The notes under the pieces: generated by a model | What the model was told of the DNA's origin: nothing | What the model saw: the letters and a program-made list of their open reading frames with translations, nothing else | The model's database searches: none | NCBI GenBank assembly: GCA_017303755.1 | Contig: JAFLBS010000011.1 | Coordinates: 40,892-104,891, forward strand | From: Flavobacteriales bacterium | GTDB taxonomy: Bacteria > Bacteroidota > Bacteroidia > Flavobacteriales > Flavobacteriaceae | DNA: 64,000 nucleotides | Direction: 5' to 3' | Program-made: the position numbers and the translations under genes | Shown: positions 16,972-26,831 of the stretch, in pieces | Numbering within the stretch: the stretch's first letter is position 1 | Layout of the letters: each line of letters begins with the position of its first letter

Positions 16972-17352
16972 ATGGAAAAAATAAAACGACTGGATGCTAC
17001 CGAAAAAGCTTTAGCATTAATTGATATGTTGAGCGAGAAGTTTGGCGATTTAATGTTTTATCAAGCCGGAGGTTGCTGTGAAGGAACACAACCGCAGTGT
17101 TTTGAAAAAGGCGGATTTTACCTCAGATTGGGTGACGTTTGCATCGGAACCATCAAAGGATTTGAATTTTGGTTGGATAAAGATTTATACGAATATTGGA
17201 AACACGCTCATTTTACTTTGGATGTTACTGACGGAATAGGAGCAGGCGGCTTTTCATTGGAAACACCTTACGGAAAAACGTTTATAGTTCACTACCGAAT
17301 TTTTTCAGAAGAAGAAAGTAGTAGTTTGGAAGAAGTTCGTCTTAATGACTAA
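16972..17352 (+). CDS. DUF779 domain-containing protein
   Basis: The 126-residue soluble protein carries the DUF779 signature FYQAGGCCEGTQPQCFEKGG and LGDVCIGTI, with a CC...C pattern that could bind a metal. The middle reads FEFWLDKDLYEYWKHAHFTL and the C terminus ETPYGKTFIVHYRIF. Function is unknown; the family recurs next to acetaldehyde-type dehydrogenases in several phyla, as here. It follows the dehydrogenase after 89 bp that include a terminator, and converges on the AraC gene with one base between stop codons. Confidence 0.9.
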   Translation: MEKIKRLDATEKALALIDMLSEKFGDLMFYQAGGCCEGTQPQCFEKGGFYLRLGDVCIGTIKGFEFWLDKDLYEYWKHAHFTLDVTDGIGAGGFSLETPYGKTFIVHYRIFSEEESSSLEEVRLND

Positions 17353-17353
17353 A

Positions 17354-18277
17354 CTAGTTCGTGAAATTCATCAATTGGTATTGTTTTGGAGTCACACCTT
17401 CATGTTTTTTGAACAATCGGATGAAATAATTAGCATCGTCAAAACCCGACAAATAACACACCTCATTAATTTGGATCGATTGATTTTTAAGTAACTTCTT
17501 GGCGTGTTTTATCTTTTCACTTAATACAAATTCAATCGGACTCATGCCTAATTCGCGTTTGAAAAAACGATAAAAGGAAGTAGTACTCATACATGCTTTA
17601 TCGCTCAAATGCTTTAAATTAATGTCTTCTTTCAGATTTTTACGGATGTAATCAATCACTTGAGCCATCGCATTATTTTGATTGCTGAAATCGCCTTGAT
17701 CAATCGATTTAACCGTTTGTGTTTGAATGATTCGAATGAGTAATTCTTGTAAAGTCAGATCGGCTAATACATCTTTAGTAATCGATGTACTCATGCATTC
17801 TTTTATGAGTTTGTTGATGGTAGAAGCCAAATCAACATTGTTGTAAAAGAAATAATTTTGATAGTTCAATTGCCAAAAATTGTCAGTTCCTTCTTTAGGA
17901 TAGCGTTCGTTTAAGAAATTCAGCGTTTCTGAAATCTTAGTTTGATCAATAGCTAATGCCAAACATTGCGTAGGATTTTGATTTGAAGCTTCAGGGAAAT
18001 CAATCTTCATTTCCACATTCGACGGAATCACTACGGTTTCACCTGGAAGATAATCAAAACCAGGTTCATCAAACAAATGCATTACTTTTTTACCGCGCAA
18101 CATGCTTGTCACAACCAAATCATTGAATTTTAGCGGAACTAAAGCCGACTCTTGATAGGTTTCAAAAATGTTTAATTCGCAATTATTCAATGAAAAAATA
18201 GTGCGATTTTCGACCAAAGTTTTTAACGATTTCTCGTGTGTGAGCGCAGGCGTGTGAAGTAGTGATTTAATTGACAT
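17354..18277 (-). CDS. AraC-family transcriptional regulator
   Basis: The 307-residue regulator has an N-terminal ligand domain of the AraC_N type (residues ~20-190, with VTSMLRGKKVMHLFDEPGFD and LPGETVVIPSNVEMKIDFPE). The C-terminal double helix-turn-helix (~205-303) has LKHLSDKACMSTTSFYRFFK, ELGMSPIEFVLSEKIKHAKK, and SGFDDANYFIRLFKKHEGVT. It is encoded tail-to-tail with the dehydrogenase/DUF779 genes and probably activates them through the 21-bp spaced direct repeats at 15294-15329. The inducer is unknown. Confidence 0.93.
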   Translation of the reverse strand: MSIKSLLHTPALTHEKSLKTLVENRTIFSLNNCELNIFETYQESALVPLKFNDLVVTSMLRGKKVMHLFDEPGFDYLPGETVVIPSNVEMKIDFPEASNQNPTQCLALAIDQTKISETLNFLNERYPKEGTDNFWQLNYQNYFFYNNVDLASTINKLIKECMSTSITKDVLADLTLQELLIRIIQTQTVKSIDQGDFSNQNNAMAQVIDYIRKNLKEDINLKHLSDKACMSTTSFYRFFKRELGMSPIEFVLSEKIKHAKKLLKNQSIQINEVCYLSGFDDANYFIRLFKKHEGVTPKQYQLMNFTN

Positions 18278-18365
18278 TCAGCAAATTTAAAAGACTAAGA
18301 TAAGTAAAAAGAATATAACTTCATCTTAGCAATTACTAAAATTTGCTTACTTGATATACATGAAA

Positions 18366-19676
18366 CTATTCTAATTTTAAACTTCCACTTAATTCTTTTA
18401 AACTGATTTCGTACAATTTGGTTTGAAATTGCGCATTACTCAATCGTACCAATGCTTCAACGTAATTCAATTGTGCTGTTCGGTATTCAATGGGAGTGAT
18501 GGTTCCTATTTTGAATTTTGCCAATGTTATGTCTAAGTTTTGTCTAGCAATTTCTACGTTTTTTTCTTCAACTTTACTCAATTCCATATTGGTTTGATAA
18601 CTTTGAAAAGCAGTCGCCAATTGTGATTCGAGCATTATTTTTTGTTGATTGATGACCAAATCGGCAGTGTCAATTTGTAGTTTGGCTACTTTTTCGTTTC
18701 GACTTTGATTGAAACCATCAAATATCGGAACGGAAGCATTGATTCCGTATACAAAACCTCTTCCAGACGATTGTGTCACAAATCCCAACGAAGCTTCGGA
18801 TCGAGTAAAGTTGTAACCTGAATTAATTCGAACAACAGGATAGCGTCCAGCTTTGACTTGCTTCAATTGTAACTCGGCACTATTTTTGGCTAAAACTTGT
18901 GCTTGTAATTGCGGATTTTGTTTTTCAGCTAATGATTTTAAGTCTATGAATGCTAATGTATTGTCAATTTCAATTTCATCGGTAACTTTAAATTCCAACG
19001 ATGTGTCTCGTGCCAGAATTTCATTCAGTTTAATTTTGGCATTTCGATACAATTCGAGTTGTTTTAAGCGCGAACTTGTGTCGGTATTCAAATCCACTTG
19101 AGCATTCAACATTTCTAATTTGGATGCTTTTCCAATTGAAAAACGATTTTGAGCCGTAGTCAATCGTTGGTTGGAAATTACGATTGCCGTGTCCAATGCT
19201 TTCAATTGCTGTTGCTGCTGAACCAAATCGTAGTACGTTGCATACACATCACTTATTTTGGTAACGATGGCCAATTTCAATTCGGCTTCTCCTTGTTGTT
19301 GCAATACTTTTAATTGCTCACGTCTTGCAAACATTCGCATTCCATCAAAAACAGTCCAATCCAAACCAACACCATAAGTTAAACTTAAATTTCGAGCATT
19401 GTCTAACGTTCGTTCTTCTCCACTGGCTTGAGTTTGAGTAGTGTTTAAAATGCTATTGTTGTTTACTACAGATGCAGTTACTGTGGGTAACATTCCAGCA
19501 TTTCCCGCAGTCGAATTGGTTTCGTCAATTTTCAAATCATTTTTGGCTATTTTGATTTCGTAATTGTTTTCTAACGCGATTTTTACGGCATCTTCCAACG
19601 TCAGTACTTCTTGGGCTTGAGATTGAAGTCCAAAGAGTACTATGAAAAGTGGTATATATAATTTTCTTAAAAACAT
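18366..19676 (-). CDS. TolC family outer membrane efflux protein
   Basis: The 436-residue protein has an N-terminal signal peptide (to about FGLQSQAQ) followed by LTLEDAVKIALENNYEIKIA, the standard first repeat of TolC-like proteins. A second repeat has the helical coiled-coil segments and AQNRFSIGKASKLEMLNAQVDL; the end has ARQNLDITLAKFKIGTITPI. It forms the trimeric outer membrane channel of the efflux pump and is the third gene of the operon, 4 bp after the RND permease. Confidence 0.94.
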   Translation of the reverse strand: MFLRKLYIPLFIVLFGLQSQAQEVLTLEDAVKIALENNYEIKIAKNDLKIDETNSTAGNAGMLPTVTASVVNNNSILNTTQTQASGEERTLDNARNLSLTYGVGLDWTVFDGMRMFARREQLKVLQQQGEAELKLAIVTKISDVYATYYDLVQQQQQLKALDTAIVISNQRLTTAQNRFSIGKASKLEMLNAQVDLNTDTSSRLKQLELYRNAKIKLNEILARDTSLEFKVTDEIEIDNTLAFIDLKSLAEKQNPQLQAQVLAKNSAELQLKQVKAGRYPVVRINSGYNFTRSEASLGFVTQSSGRGFVYGINASVPIFDGFNQSRNEKVAKLQIDTADLVINQQKIMLESQLATAFQSYQTNMELSKVEEKNVEIARQNLDITLAKFKIGTITPIEYRTAQLNYVEALVRLSNAQFQTKLYEISLKELSGSLKLE

Positions 19677-19680
19677 AATC

Positions 19681-22600
19681 TTATTTTTCTAATGCTTCTA
19701 TGTTATCAAATTCAGGTCGGTGTTTTTTGGCTCTTGACCACATTAAATAGAAAGCCGGAATTACAAATAAGGTCAGAACCAATGAAAATAGGGTTCCGCC
19801 TACAATTACAACTCCCATTCCGATTCTACTAGCCGAAGCCGAACCAATGGAAAGTGCAATAGGTAACGCTCCAAGTGCAATCGCTAAACTCGTCATTAAA
19901 ATCGGGCGTAAACGGGCTTCTGAAGCTTCAATAATTGCATCGTATTTGGATTTGCCTTGTTCTCGTAATTGATTGGCAAATTCGACAATTAGGATTCCGT
20001 TCTTAGTGACCAGTCCGATTAACATTACGGTTCCAATTTGACTGAAGATGTTCCACGTTTGACCAAATAACCAGAGTGAAAATAGCGCTCCAGCAACCGC
20101 CATCGGAACGGTCAAAATAATAATGAAAGGATCAATAAAACTTTCAAATTGAGCTGCCAGGATGAGGTAAATCAATAGCAAAGCCAATCCAAAAGCAAAA
20201 AGTGTATTCGAACTACTTTCCACAAAATCACGTGATTCTCCACCTAAATCGGTTGTAAACGAATCGTCTAAGACTTTTTCTTTGATTTCGTCCATCGCTT
20301 CAATCGCATCACCCATACTTTTTCCATCGGCTAAACCAGCCGAAATAGTGGCCGACATGTAGCGGTTGTTGTGAAATAATTGCGGTGGATTACTTTGTTC
20401 GTCCACTTCGACTACATTATCCAATTGAATCAATTGACCTTGATTGTTTTTAACAAACATCGATGTTAAATCTAAGGGAGCATCTCTGTCTTTTTCATCA
20501 AATTGACCGATGACTTGGTATTGTTTTCCGTTCATCATAAAATAACCAAATCGTTGTCCGCTTAATGATAATTGTAATGTTTGAGCCACATCCAAAACGG
20601 AAATACCTAAACTTTCGGCTTTTTCACGATTGATGGTTACGTTGATTTCGGGTTTATTGAATTTCAAGTTCACATCTACATTGGAAAAAGTTTCGTTTTT
20701 ATTGGCTTCTTCCATAAACAACGGAATCTTTTCTCTTAATTTCTCAAAATTCTGAGCTTGAATTATGTATTGAACAGGCAAACCACCACGGCGATTTACC
20801 GATATTGTTGGTTGTTCTGAAACATTCACTTTAGCATCAGGGTATTTTTTGGTCCATTTGTTCAAATCATCTACAATTTCTTTTTGGGAACGTTCTCTTT
20901 CATCTGGGTTTTTCAAAGCCAAACGCACTCTTCCTGCATTGACAGAGGATGATAAAAATCCGGGTGAAGTAATCACCAATGCTACTTTTTTCTCCGGAAT
21001 CGAATCGGTAATCAATTGCGATAATTCTTGCATGAAGCGATCAGTATATTCAAAAGTAGAACCTTCGGGTGTGGTAACACTTACAATTCCTAAATTTCGA
21101 TCATCATAGGGCGCAGTTTCCTTTGGAAGAATATTGAAAAACAAAGCAATCAATCCGATACAAATTACAACGATAGGAAAACTCAACCATTTTCGTTTCA
21201 TAAAATTGGTCAGCGATTGCGCATAACCTTTGTTCAAATTCACAAAATACGGTTCGGTAAATTCGTAGAACTTCGTTTTCTTTTGTTCGCCGCCTTTCAT
21301 TAAATACGCATTCAACATTGGTGTTAATGTTAGCGATACAAATGCCGAAATCAAAACAGCAGCACCAATTACGACACCAAATTCACGGAACAGTCGTCCG
21401 ACAAATCCTTCCAAGAAAATAATAGGTAAGAACACCGCTGCTAACGTAATAGAAATGGAAATGACAGCAAAAAAGATTTCATTCGAGCCTTTGATTGCTG
21501 CTTCAATGGGTGACATTCCTTCTTCGACTTTTTTGAAGATGTTTTCGGTGACTACAATTCCGTCGTCAACTACTAATCCGGTTGCAAGAACAATGGCAAG
21601 TAGCGTTAAAACGTTTACCGAAAATCCGCATAAATACATGATGAAAAAGGTAGCTATTAACGAAACCGGAATATCAATTAACGGTCGAAAAGCAATCGAC
21701 CAATCTCTAAAAAACAAAAAGATGATTAGAATTACTAAAATGATGGAAATCAACAAGGTTTCGGCTACTTCTACTACCGATTTTTTGATGAAAAGTGTAT
21801 TGTCAAGTGCAATATCGAGTTTAATATCAGATGGAAGATCTTTTTTGAGTTGATCGAATTGCTCGTAAAATTCGTTGGCAATATCCAAATAATTGGTTCC
21901 GGGTTGCGGAATTACGGCCAAACCCACCATTGGTTTACCTGATTCGGTTAATTTAGTTTCAAGGTTTTCGGGTTCTAATGCTGCGTAACCCACATCGCTC
22001 AAACGGACGATATTGTCATTAGTTGCTACAATAATTACATCGTTGAATTCTTTTGCTGTAGCTAAATTTCCGAGTGTTTTTACGGTAAGTTCAGTGTTTT
22101 TTCCAGTTAGTTTCCCAGATGGAAGCTCAACATTTTGTTTGTCTAAAGCAGAACGAACGTCGGAAACGGTCAGTCCATACGAATTCAATTTGATTGGATC
22201 AATCCAAATCCGCATGGAATATCTTTTTTGTCCCCAAATTTGAACACTACTCACGCCCGGAATGGTTTGCAAACGTTCGGCAATTACATTTTCAGCATAA
22301 TCGCTCAATTCTAAAGTATTTTTGGTATCACTTTGAACGGTCATGGTGATGATTGGATCGGAATCGGCATCAGCCTTTGAAACTACTGGCGGAGCATCAA
22401 TATCTTGTGGTAAACTACGAACAGCCTGAGAAACTTTGTCACGAACATCATTGGCGGCTTCTTCTAGGTTTTTTTCGAGTTTGAATTCGATAGTAATATT
22501 ACTAGAACCTTGGTTACTTGAAGAAGTTATGTTTCGAATACCGTCAATCGAATTGATTGCTTTTTCTAAAGGCTCGGTGATTTGTGACTCAATAATATCA

Positions 22601-22767
22601 GAATTGGCTCCAGTGTAATTGGTTCGCACCGAAATCTGAGCTGGATCAATCGAAGGAAATTCGCGCACGCCCAAATACGTATAACCAATAATACCAAAAA
22701 GAATAATGGTCAAATTGATTACAATGGTAAAAACGGGGCGTTTTATACTTAAAGTGGATAAACTCAT
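19681..22767 (-). CDS. RND efflux transporter permease
   Basis: The 1028-residue inner membrane pump is of the AcrB/MexB (HAE1-like) size. It begins MSLSTLSIKRPVFTIVINLT, has two large periplasmic loops and twelve membrane segments. The proton-relay aspartates appear in ATGLVVDDGIVVTENIFKKV (TM4). The C-terminal half has VPMAVAGALFSLWLFGQTWN and GTVMLIGLVTKNGILIVEF, typical of multidrug rather than heavy-metal pumps. Drug or toxic-compound export is inferred from the family; the substrate is unknown. It lies 42 bp after the adaptor gene in the same operon. Confidence 0.95.
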   Translation of the reverse strand: MSLSTLSIKRPVFTIVINLTIILFGIIGYTYLGVREFPSIDPAQISVRTNYTGANSDIIESQITEPLEKAINSIDGIRNITSSSNQGSSNITIEFKLEKNLEEAANDVRDKVSQAVRSLPQDIDAPPVVSKADADSDPIITMTVQSDTKNTLELSDYAENVIAERLQTIPGVSSVQIWGQKRYSMRIWIDPIKLNSYGLTVSDVRSALDKQNVELPSGKLTGKNTELTVKTLGNLATAKEFNDVIIVATNDNIVRLSDVGYAALEPENLETKLTESGKPMVGLAVIPQPGTNYLDIANEFYEQFDQLKKDLPSDIKLDIALDNTLFIKKSVVEVAETLLISIILVILIIFLFFRDWSIAFRPLIDIPVSLIATFFIMYLCGFSVNVLTLLAIVLATGLVVDDGIVVTENIFKKVEEGMSPIEAAIKGSNEIFFAVISISITLAAVFLPIIFLEGFVGRLFREFGVVIGAAVLISAFVSLTLTPMLNAYLMKGGEQKKTKFYEFTEPYFVNLNKGYAQSLTNFMKRKWLSFPIVVICIGLIALFFNILPKETAPYDDRNLGIVSVTTPEGSTFEYTDRFMQELSQLITDSIPEKKVALVITSPGFLSSSVNAGRVRLALKNPDERERSQKEIVDDLNKWTKKYPDAKVNVSEQPTISVNRRGGLPVQYIIQAQNFEKLREKIPLFMEEANKNETFSNVDVNLKFNKPEINVTINREKAESLGISVLDVAQTLQLSLSGQRFGYFMMNGKQYQVIGQFDEKDRDAPLDLTSMFVKNNQGQLIQLDNVVEVDEQSNPPQLFHNNRYMSATISAGLADGKSMGDAIEAMDEIKEKVLDDSFTTDLGGESRDFVESSSNTLFAFGLALLLIYLILAAQFESFIDPFIIILTVPMAVAGALFSLWLFGQTWNIFSQIGTVMLIGLVTKNGILIVEFANQLREQGKSKYDAIIEASEARLRPILMTSLAIALGALPIALSIGSASASRIGMGVVIVGGTLFSLVLTLFVIPAFYLMWSRAKKHRPEFDNIEALEK

Positions 22768-22809
22768 AGCAATTTGGGTTTAGAACTTCATTAAATTGAA
22801 ATACTACTA

Positions 22810-23868
22810 TTATTTTAGTTTTACTTTGATGTCGGCTTCATCTTTCAATGACATCACTCCAGTGATTAAAATGGTATCTCCAACAGTTAAACCCGATGTA
22901 ATCACAACATCTTTTTCGGTTCGGGTTAATGTTTCTACCATTACTTCTTTGGCTTTTCCATTATTGGCGATAAAGACTTTTTTACCGCCTTGGACTGGGA
23001 TAATAGCTTCGGTTGGAACGACAATCGCATCTTTAATTGTAGTTAATGGTAATTCTACATTAGCGAAAGTTCCGGGTAATAGTTTGCCATTGTTATTTTG
23101 TGCAATAGCTCTGATTTTTAATGTTCGAGTTGTAGTTTCAATTTCAGGTTCGATAGCGTATAATTTGGCTGAATATTTTTCTTCTAAGCCATTTACAGTA
23201 AAATTGATTTGCGAATTCACTTTGATATCTGCAGCGTATTTTTCTGGAATCGAAAACGATATTTTTAAGGGATTGGTACTTACTAATTTGGCTACCATAG
23301 TAGTAGGAGTGATGTAGGTTCCTGGCGAAATCGAACGCAATCCGATTTTTCCTGAAAAAGGTGCGCGAACCGATGTTTTGGCAATTTGAGCGCGAATGAG
23401 TTGTGTTTGTGCTTGAGCAGTTCTGAAATCGGCACTGGCAATATCGTATTCTTCTTGACTGATGGCTTCTTTTTGGAGTAAAAGTTTGGCGCGACGCTCG
23501 TTTTCGGAAGCCAAATTTTGTCGTGTGTTGGCTTGGGCTAATTGTGCTCTGAGTTCAACATCATTTACTTTAAAAAGCAATTGTCCTTTGCTTACAAAAC
23601 TCCCTTCGTTGAAAGCTATTTTCTCTACAATTCCCGAAACTTCGCTGCGTACTTCAATTTGCTCATTGGCTTCAATTGAACCAGACAGAGTCAATGCATT
23701 GGAGAAATCTTCGCTTTTAGCGATAATTGCATTGACAGAAATGGGTGGTTTTTTATCGCCTTTACCTTTTCCTTTTTCTTCTTGACTGTTGTTTTTTGTG
23801 ATTCGATAAACGATTAAACTGACTAAGCCCAATGCTAAAATCGTCAGGAAAATATGCTTTAGTTTCAT
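22810..23868 (-). CDS. RND efflux periplasmic adaptor subunit
   Basis: The 352-residue membrane fusion protein has an N-terminal anchor (MKLKHIFLTILALGLVSLIV), a basic KGKGDKKPP stretch, and a split lipoyl domain with GSIEANEQIEVRSEVSGIVE. The hairpin of coiled coil covers ~95-165, then KTSVRAPFSGKIGLRSISPG and a beta-barrel domain follow. It links the permease and the TolC channel. It is the first gene of the operon 23868 to 18366. The lipobox cysteine seen in AcrA is absent, so it is anchored by the uncleaved helix. Confidence 0.94.
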   Translation of the reverse strand: MKLKHIFLTILALGLVSLIVYRITKNNSQEEKGKGKGDKKPPISVNAIIAKSEDFSNALTLSGSIEANEQIEVRSEVSGIVEKIAFNEGSFVSKGQLLFKVNDVELRAQLAQANTRQNLASENERRAKLLLQKEAISQEEYDIASADFRTAQAQTQLIRAQIAKTSVRAPFSGKIGLRSISPGTYITPTTMVAKLVSTNPLKISFSIPEKYAADIKVNSQINFTVNGLEEKYSAKLYAIEPEIETTTRTLKIRAIAQNNNGKLLPGTFANVELPLTTIKDAIVVPTEAIIPVQGGKKVFIANNGKAKEVMVETLTRTEKDVVITSGLTVGDTILITGVMSLKDEADIKVKLK

Positions 23869-23895
23869 GGATTGTAGTTAAAATTTGACAGAAAG

Positions 23896-23903
23896 CAAAA
23901 TTA
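23896..23903 (-). promoter_or_regulatory. -7 promoter element for the efflux operon
   Basis: TAATTTTG followed by C on the minus strand, 27 bp upstream of the adaptor ATG; no clear -33 TTG. Confidence 0.45.
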
Positions 23904-23988
23904 GAAGTTGTAGATGGATTTATGGGTACTGTTAGTTTTTAATTAACATAACTTACCATAAATTTAATAAACGTTTGCCGTTGAAAAA

Positions 23989-26094
23989 TTAACTAATGTA
24001 GTTCCAAATGTTTTTCTTTTTGCTCAATTCTATAAATACATTTCTAAGTGTAAGATGTTCAGGTTTAGTCATGGATGGATCGTCTTTGAGCAAACGCAAA
24101 GCGTAGTTTCGAGCTAGTTGTAAAATATCACGATCTTTGACCAAATCAGCAATTTGTAAGTTTAAAACGCCGCTTTGCTGTGTTCCCATGATGTCGCCTG
24201 GACCACGAAGTTTCAAATCCACTTCAGCTATTTCGAAGCCATCGTTGGTACGAACCATAGTGTCTAAACGCGTTTTGGTGTCGTTGTTGAGTTTGAAACT
24301 CGTCATGAGTATGCAATAACTTTGTTCGGCACCACGACCCACACGACCGCGTAACTGATGCAATTGCGATAATCCAAAACGTTCAGCGCTTTCGATGACC
24401 ATTACACTGGCATTGGGAACGTTTACGCCAACTTCAATTACGGTTGTTGCCACCATAATATTCGTTTTGCCTTCAGAAAAGCGTTTCATTTCCGCTTCTT
24501 TTTCGGCAGGTTTCATTTTTCCATGAACGATAGAAATACTGTACTGTGGCAATGGAAAATCTCTTGAAATACTTTCGTAACCATCCATTAAATCTTTGAA
24601 ATCCATTTTTTCACTTTCTTGAATTAATGGATAAACAATATAGATTTGTCTTCCTTTTGCGATTTCATCTTTTAGAAATTTCCATACTTTCAGACGGTTG
24701 CTGTCGTAGCGATGAACGGTTTGGATGGGTTTTCTGCCTGGCGGTAATTCATCGATGACCGAAATATCCAAATCGCCATACAAACTCATGGCTAAAGTAC
24801 GCGGAATTGGAGTGGCGGTCATGACTAAAACGTGAGGCGGAATTTCGTTTTTCTTCCATAATTTCGATCGTTGTTCCACACCAAAACGATGTTGCTCATC
24901 AATTACGGCCAAGCCTAAATTTTGAAATTGTACTTTGTCTTCGAGTAAAGCGTGCGTTCCGATCAAAATATCCAAACTACCATTTTCTAATGCTTCGTGA
25001 ATGATTTTTCGATCTGCAGTTTTGGTTGAACCAGTGAGTAGTTTTATACTGATATTTAATTCTTTAGCTAATTCGGTTAAACCGTTATAATGTTGAGTAG
25101 CTAAGATTTCGGTTGGAGCCATTAAGCAACTTTGAAAGCCATTGTCTTTCGCCAAAAGCATACACATTAGAGCAACAATAGTTTTCCCTGAGCCAACATC
25201 ACCTTGCAGTAAACGATTCATTTGAGCGTTACTTCCGAGATCATTTCTGATTTCTTTTAATACTCTTTTTTGTGCATTAGTCAATTCAAAAGGCAAATGG
25301 TTTTGATAGAAATTATTGAAATTTTCACCTACTTTTTCAAAAGGATGACCTTTGATTTTGTGTTTTCGAACTAGGTTTTTGGTAATTAATTGTAATTGAA
25401 TGAAGAACAATTCTTCAAATTTCAGACGAAACTGTGCTTTTGCTAATAAATCGGCACTTTTAGGAAAATGAATGTTGAATAGTGCTGCGTTTTTCGGAAT
25501 CAATTTTAATTCCTCCAATAAATAAGTGGGTAAAGTTTCAGAGAAATTAGCTTGTGTTTCAACAAACAATTGTTGCATCATCTTGTTGATGACTTTATTC
25601 GAAATTCCTTTATTAGCCAGCTTTTCTGTACTAGGATAAACGGGTTGCATCGCACTTCGAAGACTTGCTTTGTGCTCGTCGAGCAATTCCATTTCGGGAT
25701 GTGCCATGTTGAACGTGGCTCCGAATTGCGCTACTTTTCCGAATACGACATACGGAACGTTAATTTTCAAACTCTCACGAATCCATTTATGACCTTGAAA
25801 CCAAACCAATTCCATTTCGCCCGTTTCGTCTACAAAAGTCGCTACCAAACGGGTTTTGGCTTTTCCTTGATCGACGGTTTTTAAATGTATGATTTTACCA
25901 ATAACTTGAACTTCGGCATTGTTATTCGTCAATTGATTGATTTTGTAGTACCGCGTTCTGTCAATGTAGCGATTGGGGTAAAGATTAATTAAATCACCGT
26001 ATTTGTGAATGTTGAGTTCTTTGCGCAACAAATCGCCACGCTGAGGACCAACGCCTTTTAAGTATTCAATAGGTGTGTCGAGAAGGATTTTCAT
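23989..26094 (-). CDS. recG: ATP-dependent DNA helicase RecG
   Basis: RecG regresses stalled replication forks and branch-migrates Holliday junctions. The 701 residues show the wedge/OB domain (~1-170, LDTPIEYLKGVGPQRGDLLR at the start), then the helicase motifs LLQGDVGSGKTIVALMCML (Walker A), MAPTEILATQHY, LAVIDEQHRFGVEQR (DEQH box) and VMTATPIPRTLAMSLYGDLD. The second RecA domain has VATTVIEVGVNVPNASVMVI and HQLRGRVGRG. The length is normal. No promoter was recognised in the ~40 bp upstream, so it may be transcribed from the hydroxylase/zincin genes before it. Confidence 0.96.
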   Translation of the reverse strand: MKILLDTPIEYLKGVGPQRGDLLRKELNIHKYGDLINLYPNRYIDRTRYYKINQLTNNNAEVQVIGKIIHLKTVDQGKAKTRLVATFVDETGEMELVWFQGHKWIRESLKINVPYVVFGKVAQFGATFNMAHPEMELLDEHKASLRSAMQPVYPSTEKLANKGISNKVINKMMQQLFVETQANFSETLPTYLLEELKLIPKNAALFNIHFPKSADLLAKAQFRLKFEELFFIQLQLITKNLVRKHKIKGHPFEKVGENFNNFYQNHLPFELTNAQKRVLKEIRNDLGSNAQMNRLLQGDVGSGKTIVALMCMLLAKDNGFQSCLMAPTEILATQHYNGLTELAKELNISIKLLTGSTKTADRKIIHEALENGSLDILIGTHALLEDKVQFQNLGLAVIDEQHRFGVEQRSKLWKKNEIPPHVLVMTATPIPRTLAMSLYGDLDISVIDELPPGRKPIQTVHRYDSNRLKVWKFLKDEIAKGRQIYIVYPLIQESEKMDFKDLMDGYESISRDFPLPQYSISIVHGKMKPAEKEAEMKRFSEGKTNIMVATTVIEVGVNVPNASVMVIESAERFGLSQLHQLRGRVGRGAEQSYCILMTSFKLNNDTKTRLDTMVRTNDGFEIAEVDLKLRGPGDIMGTQQSGVLNLQIADLVKDRDILQLARNYALRLLKDDPSMTKPEHLTLRNVFIELSKKKNIWNYIS

Positions 26095-26135
26095 TTTGGC
26101 TTATAATTGAAATTGAATCACGAAGATAATAAATA

Positions 26136-26828
26136 TCATTTACTTAACTTCTCAATCATTTCATTAGCAACATCTGTATTCATCAATTTTAGTTGTTCAA
26201 TTACTAATTGTTTGGTTTTCTCGTCCATTTCTGGGATTGGTTTTTGAAACTGATTTTCGGTATGATTTTCAAAGAAAAGTCGATCGCTCCAGTCGTTTCG
26301 AATGCCATCAATAACCAGATGAATGCGATCTTCAGAACCATTGTTAGCAACAGAATGAGTGAAATTGGCGTTGATGTACCAGCATTCACCTTCATTCATA
26401 ACCAATCGCTTATCATCTAAAATAAAAATCACATCAGGATTAGTGACGATTGGTATGTGCAATCTGAAAAAACCATCTTCATAACCTAAACAATGGTCAC
26501 TGTGTGGTTTTATTTGGGCGCCAGCTGATAAATTCAGTAATCGTACTGCTGCTTTTTCAAATTGAAAAGAGTCTAGAATTTCTCTGAAGTACTCACAAGA
26601 TTGAAGAGCTTCAGTGGCTGTAATTTCTTGGGAATCGAAATTAAATGCATAAATATTATCCGACTTTCCATTGGCCGACATTAAGGCGATGGATGTCCAT
26701 TTTCCATCGTAATCATTTTTATTGTAATGATCAACCCAATTGGTGTTCATCACTTTTTGTACATCTTCTTTTAGACGATTACTATCGAAATAAAGAGGAA
26801 ATTGTATATGTCGTACTAATTCATCCAT
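26136..26828 (-). CDS. Aspartyl/asparaginyl beta-hydroxylase domain protein
   Basis: The 230-residue protein resembles the Asp_Arg_Hydrox family of Fe(II)/2-oxoglutarate oxygenases. The core holds AAVRLLNLSAGAQIKPHSDH, FRLHIPIVTNPDVIFILD, GECWYINANFTHSVANNGSE and DRIHLVIDG, giving the histidines for iron and an arginine for 2-oxoglutarate. The last ~50 residues are a helical tail. No signal peptide is visible, so it acts in the cytoplasm, on a protein or small molecule not identifiable here. Its start is 3 bp after the stop of the zincin-like gene, so the two are surely co-expressed. Confidence 0.88.
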   Translation of the reverse strand: MDELVRHIQFPLYFDSNRLKEDVQKVMNTNWVDHYNKNDYDGKWTSIALMSANGKSDNIYAFNFDSQEITATEALQSCEYFREILDSFQFEKAAVRLLNLSAGAQIKPHSDHCLGYEDGFFRLHIPIVTNPDVIFILDDKRLVMNEGECWYINANFTHSVANNGSEDRIHLVIDGIRNDWSDRLFFENHTENQFQKPIPEMDEKTKQLVIEQLKLMNTDVANEMIEKLSK

Positions 26829-26831
26829 GGT

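Noticed and set aside
18366-23868. Heavy-metal (Cus-type) efflux system
   Set aside because: The adaptor and permease lack the Met/His-rich metal sites; the motifs fit multidrug-type RND pumps.
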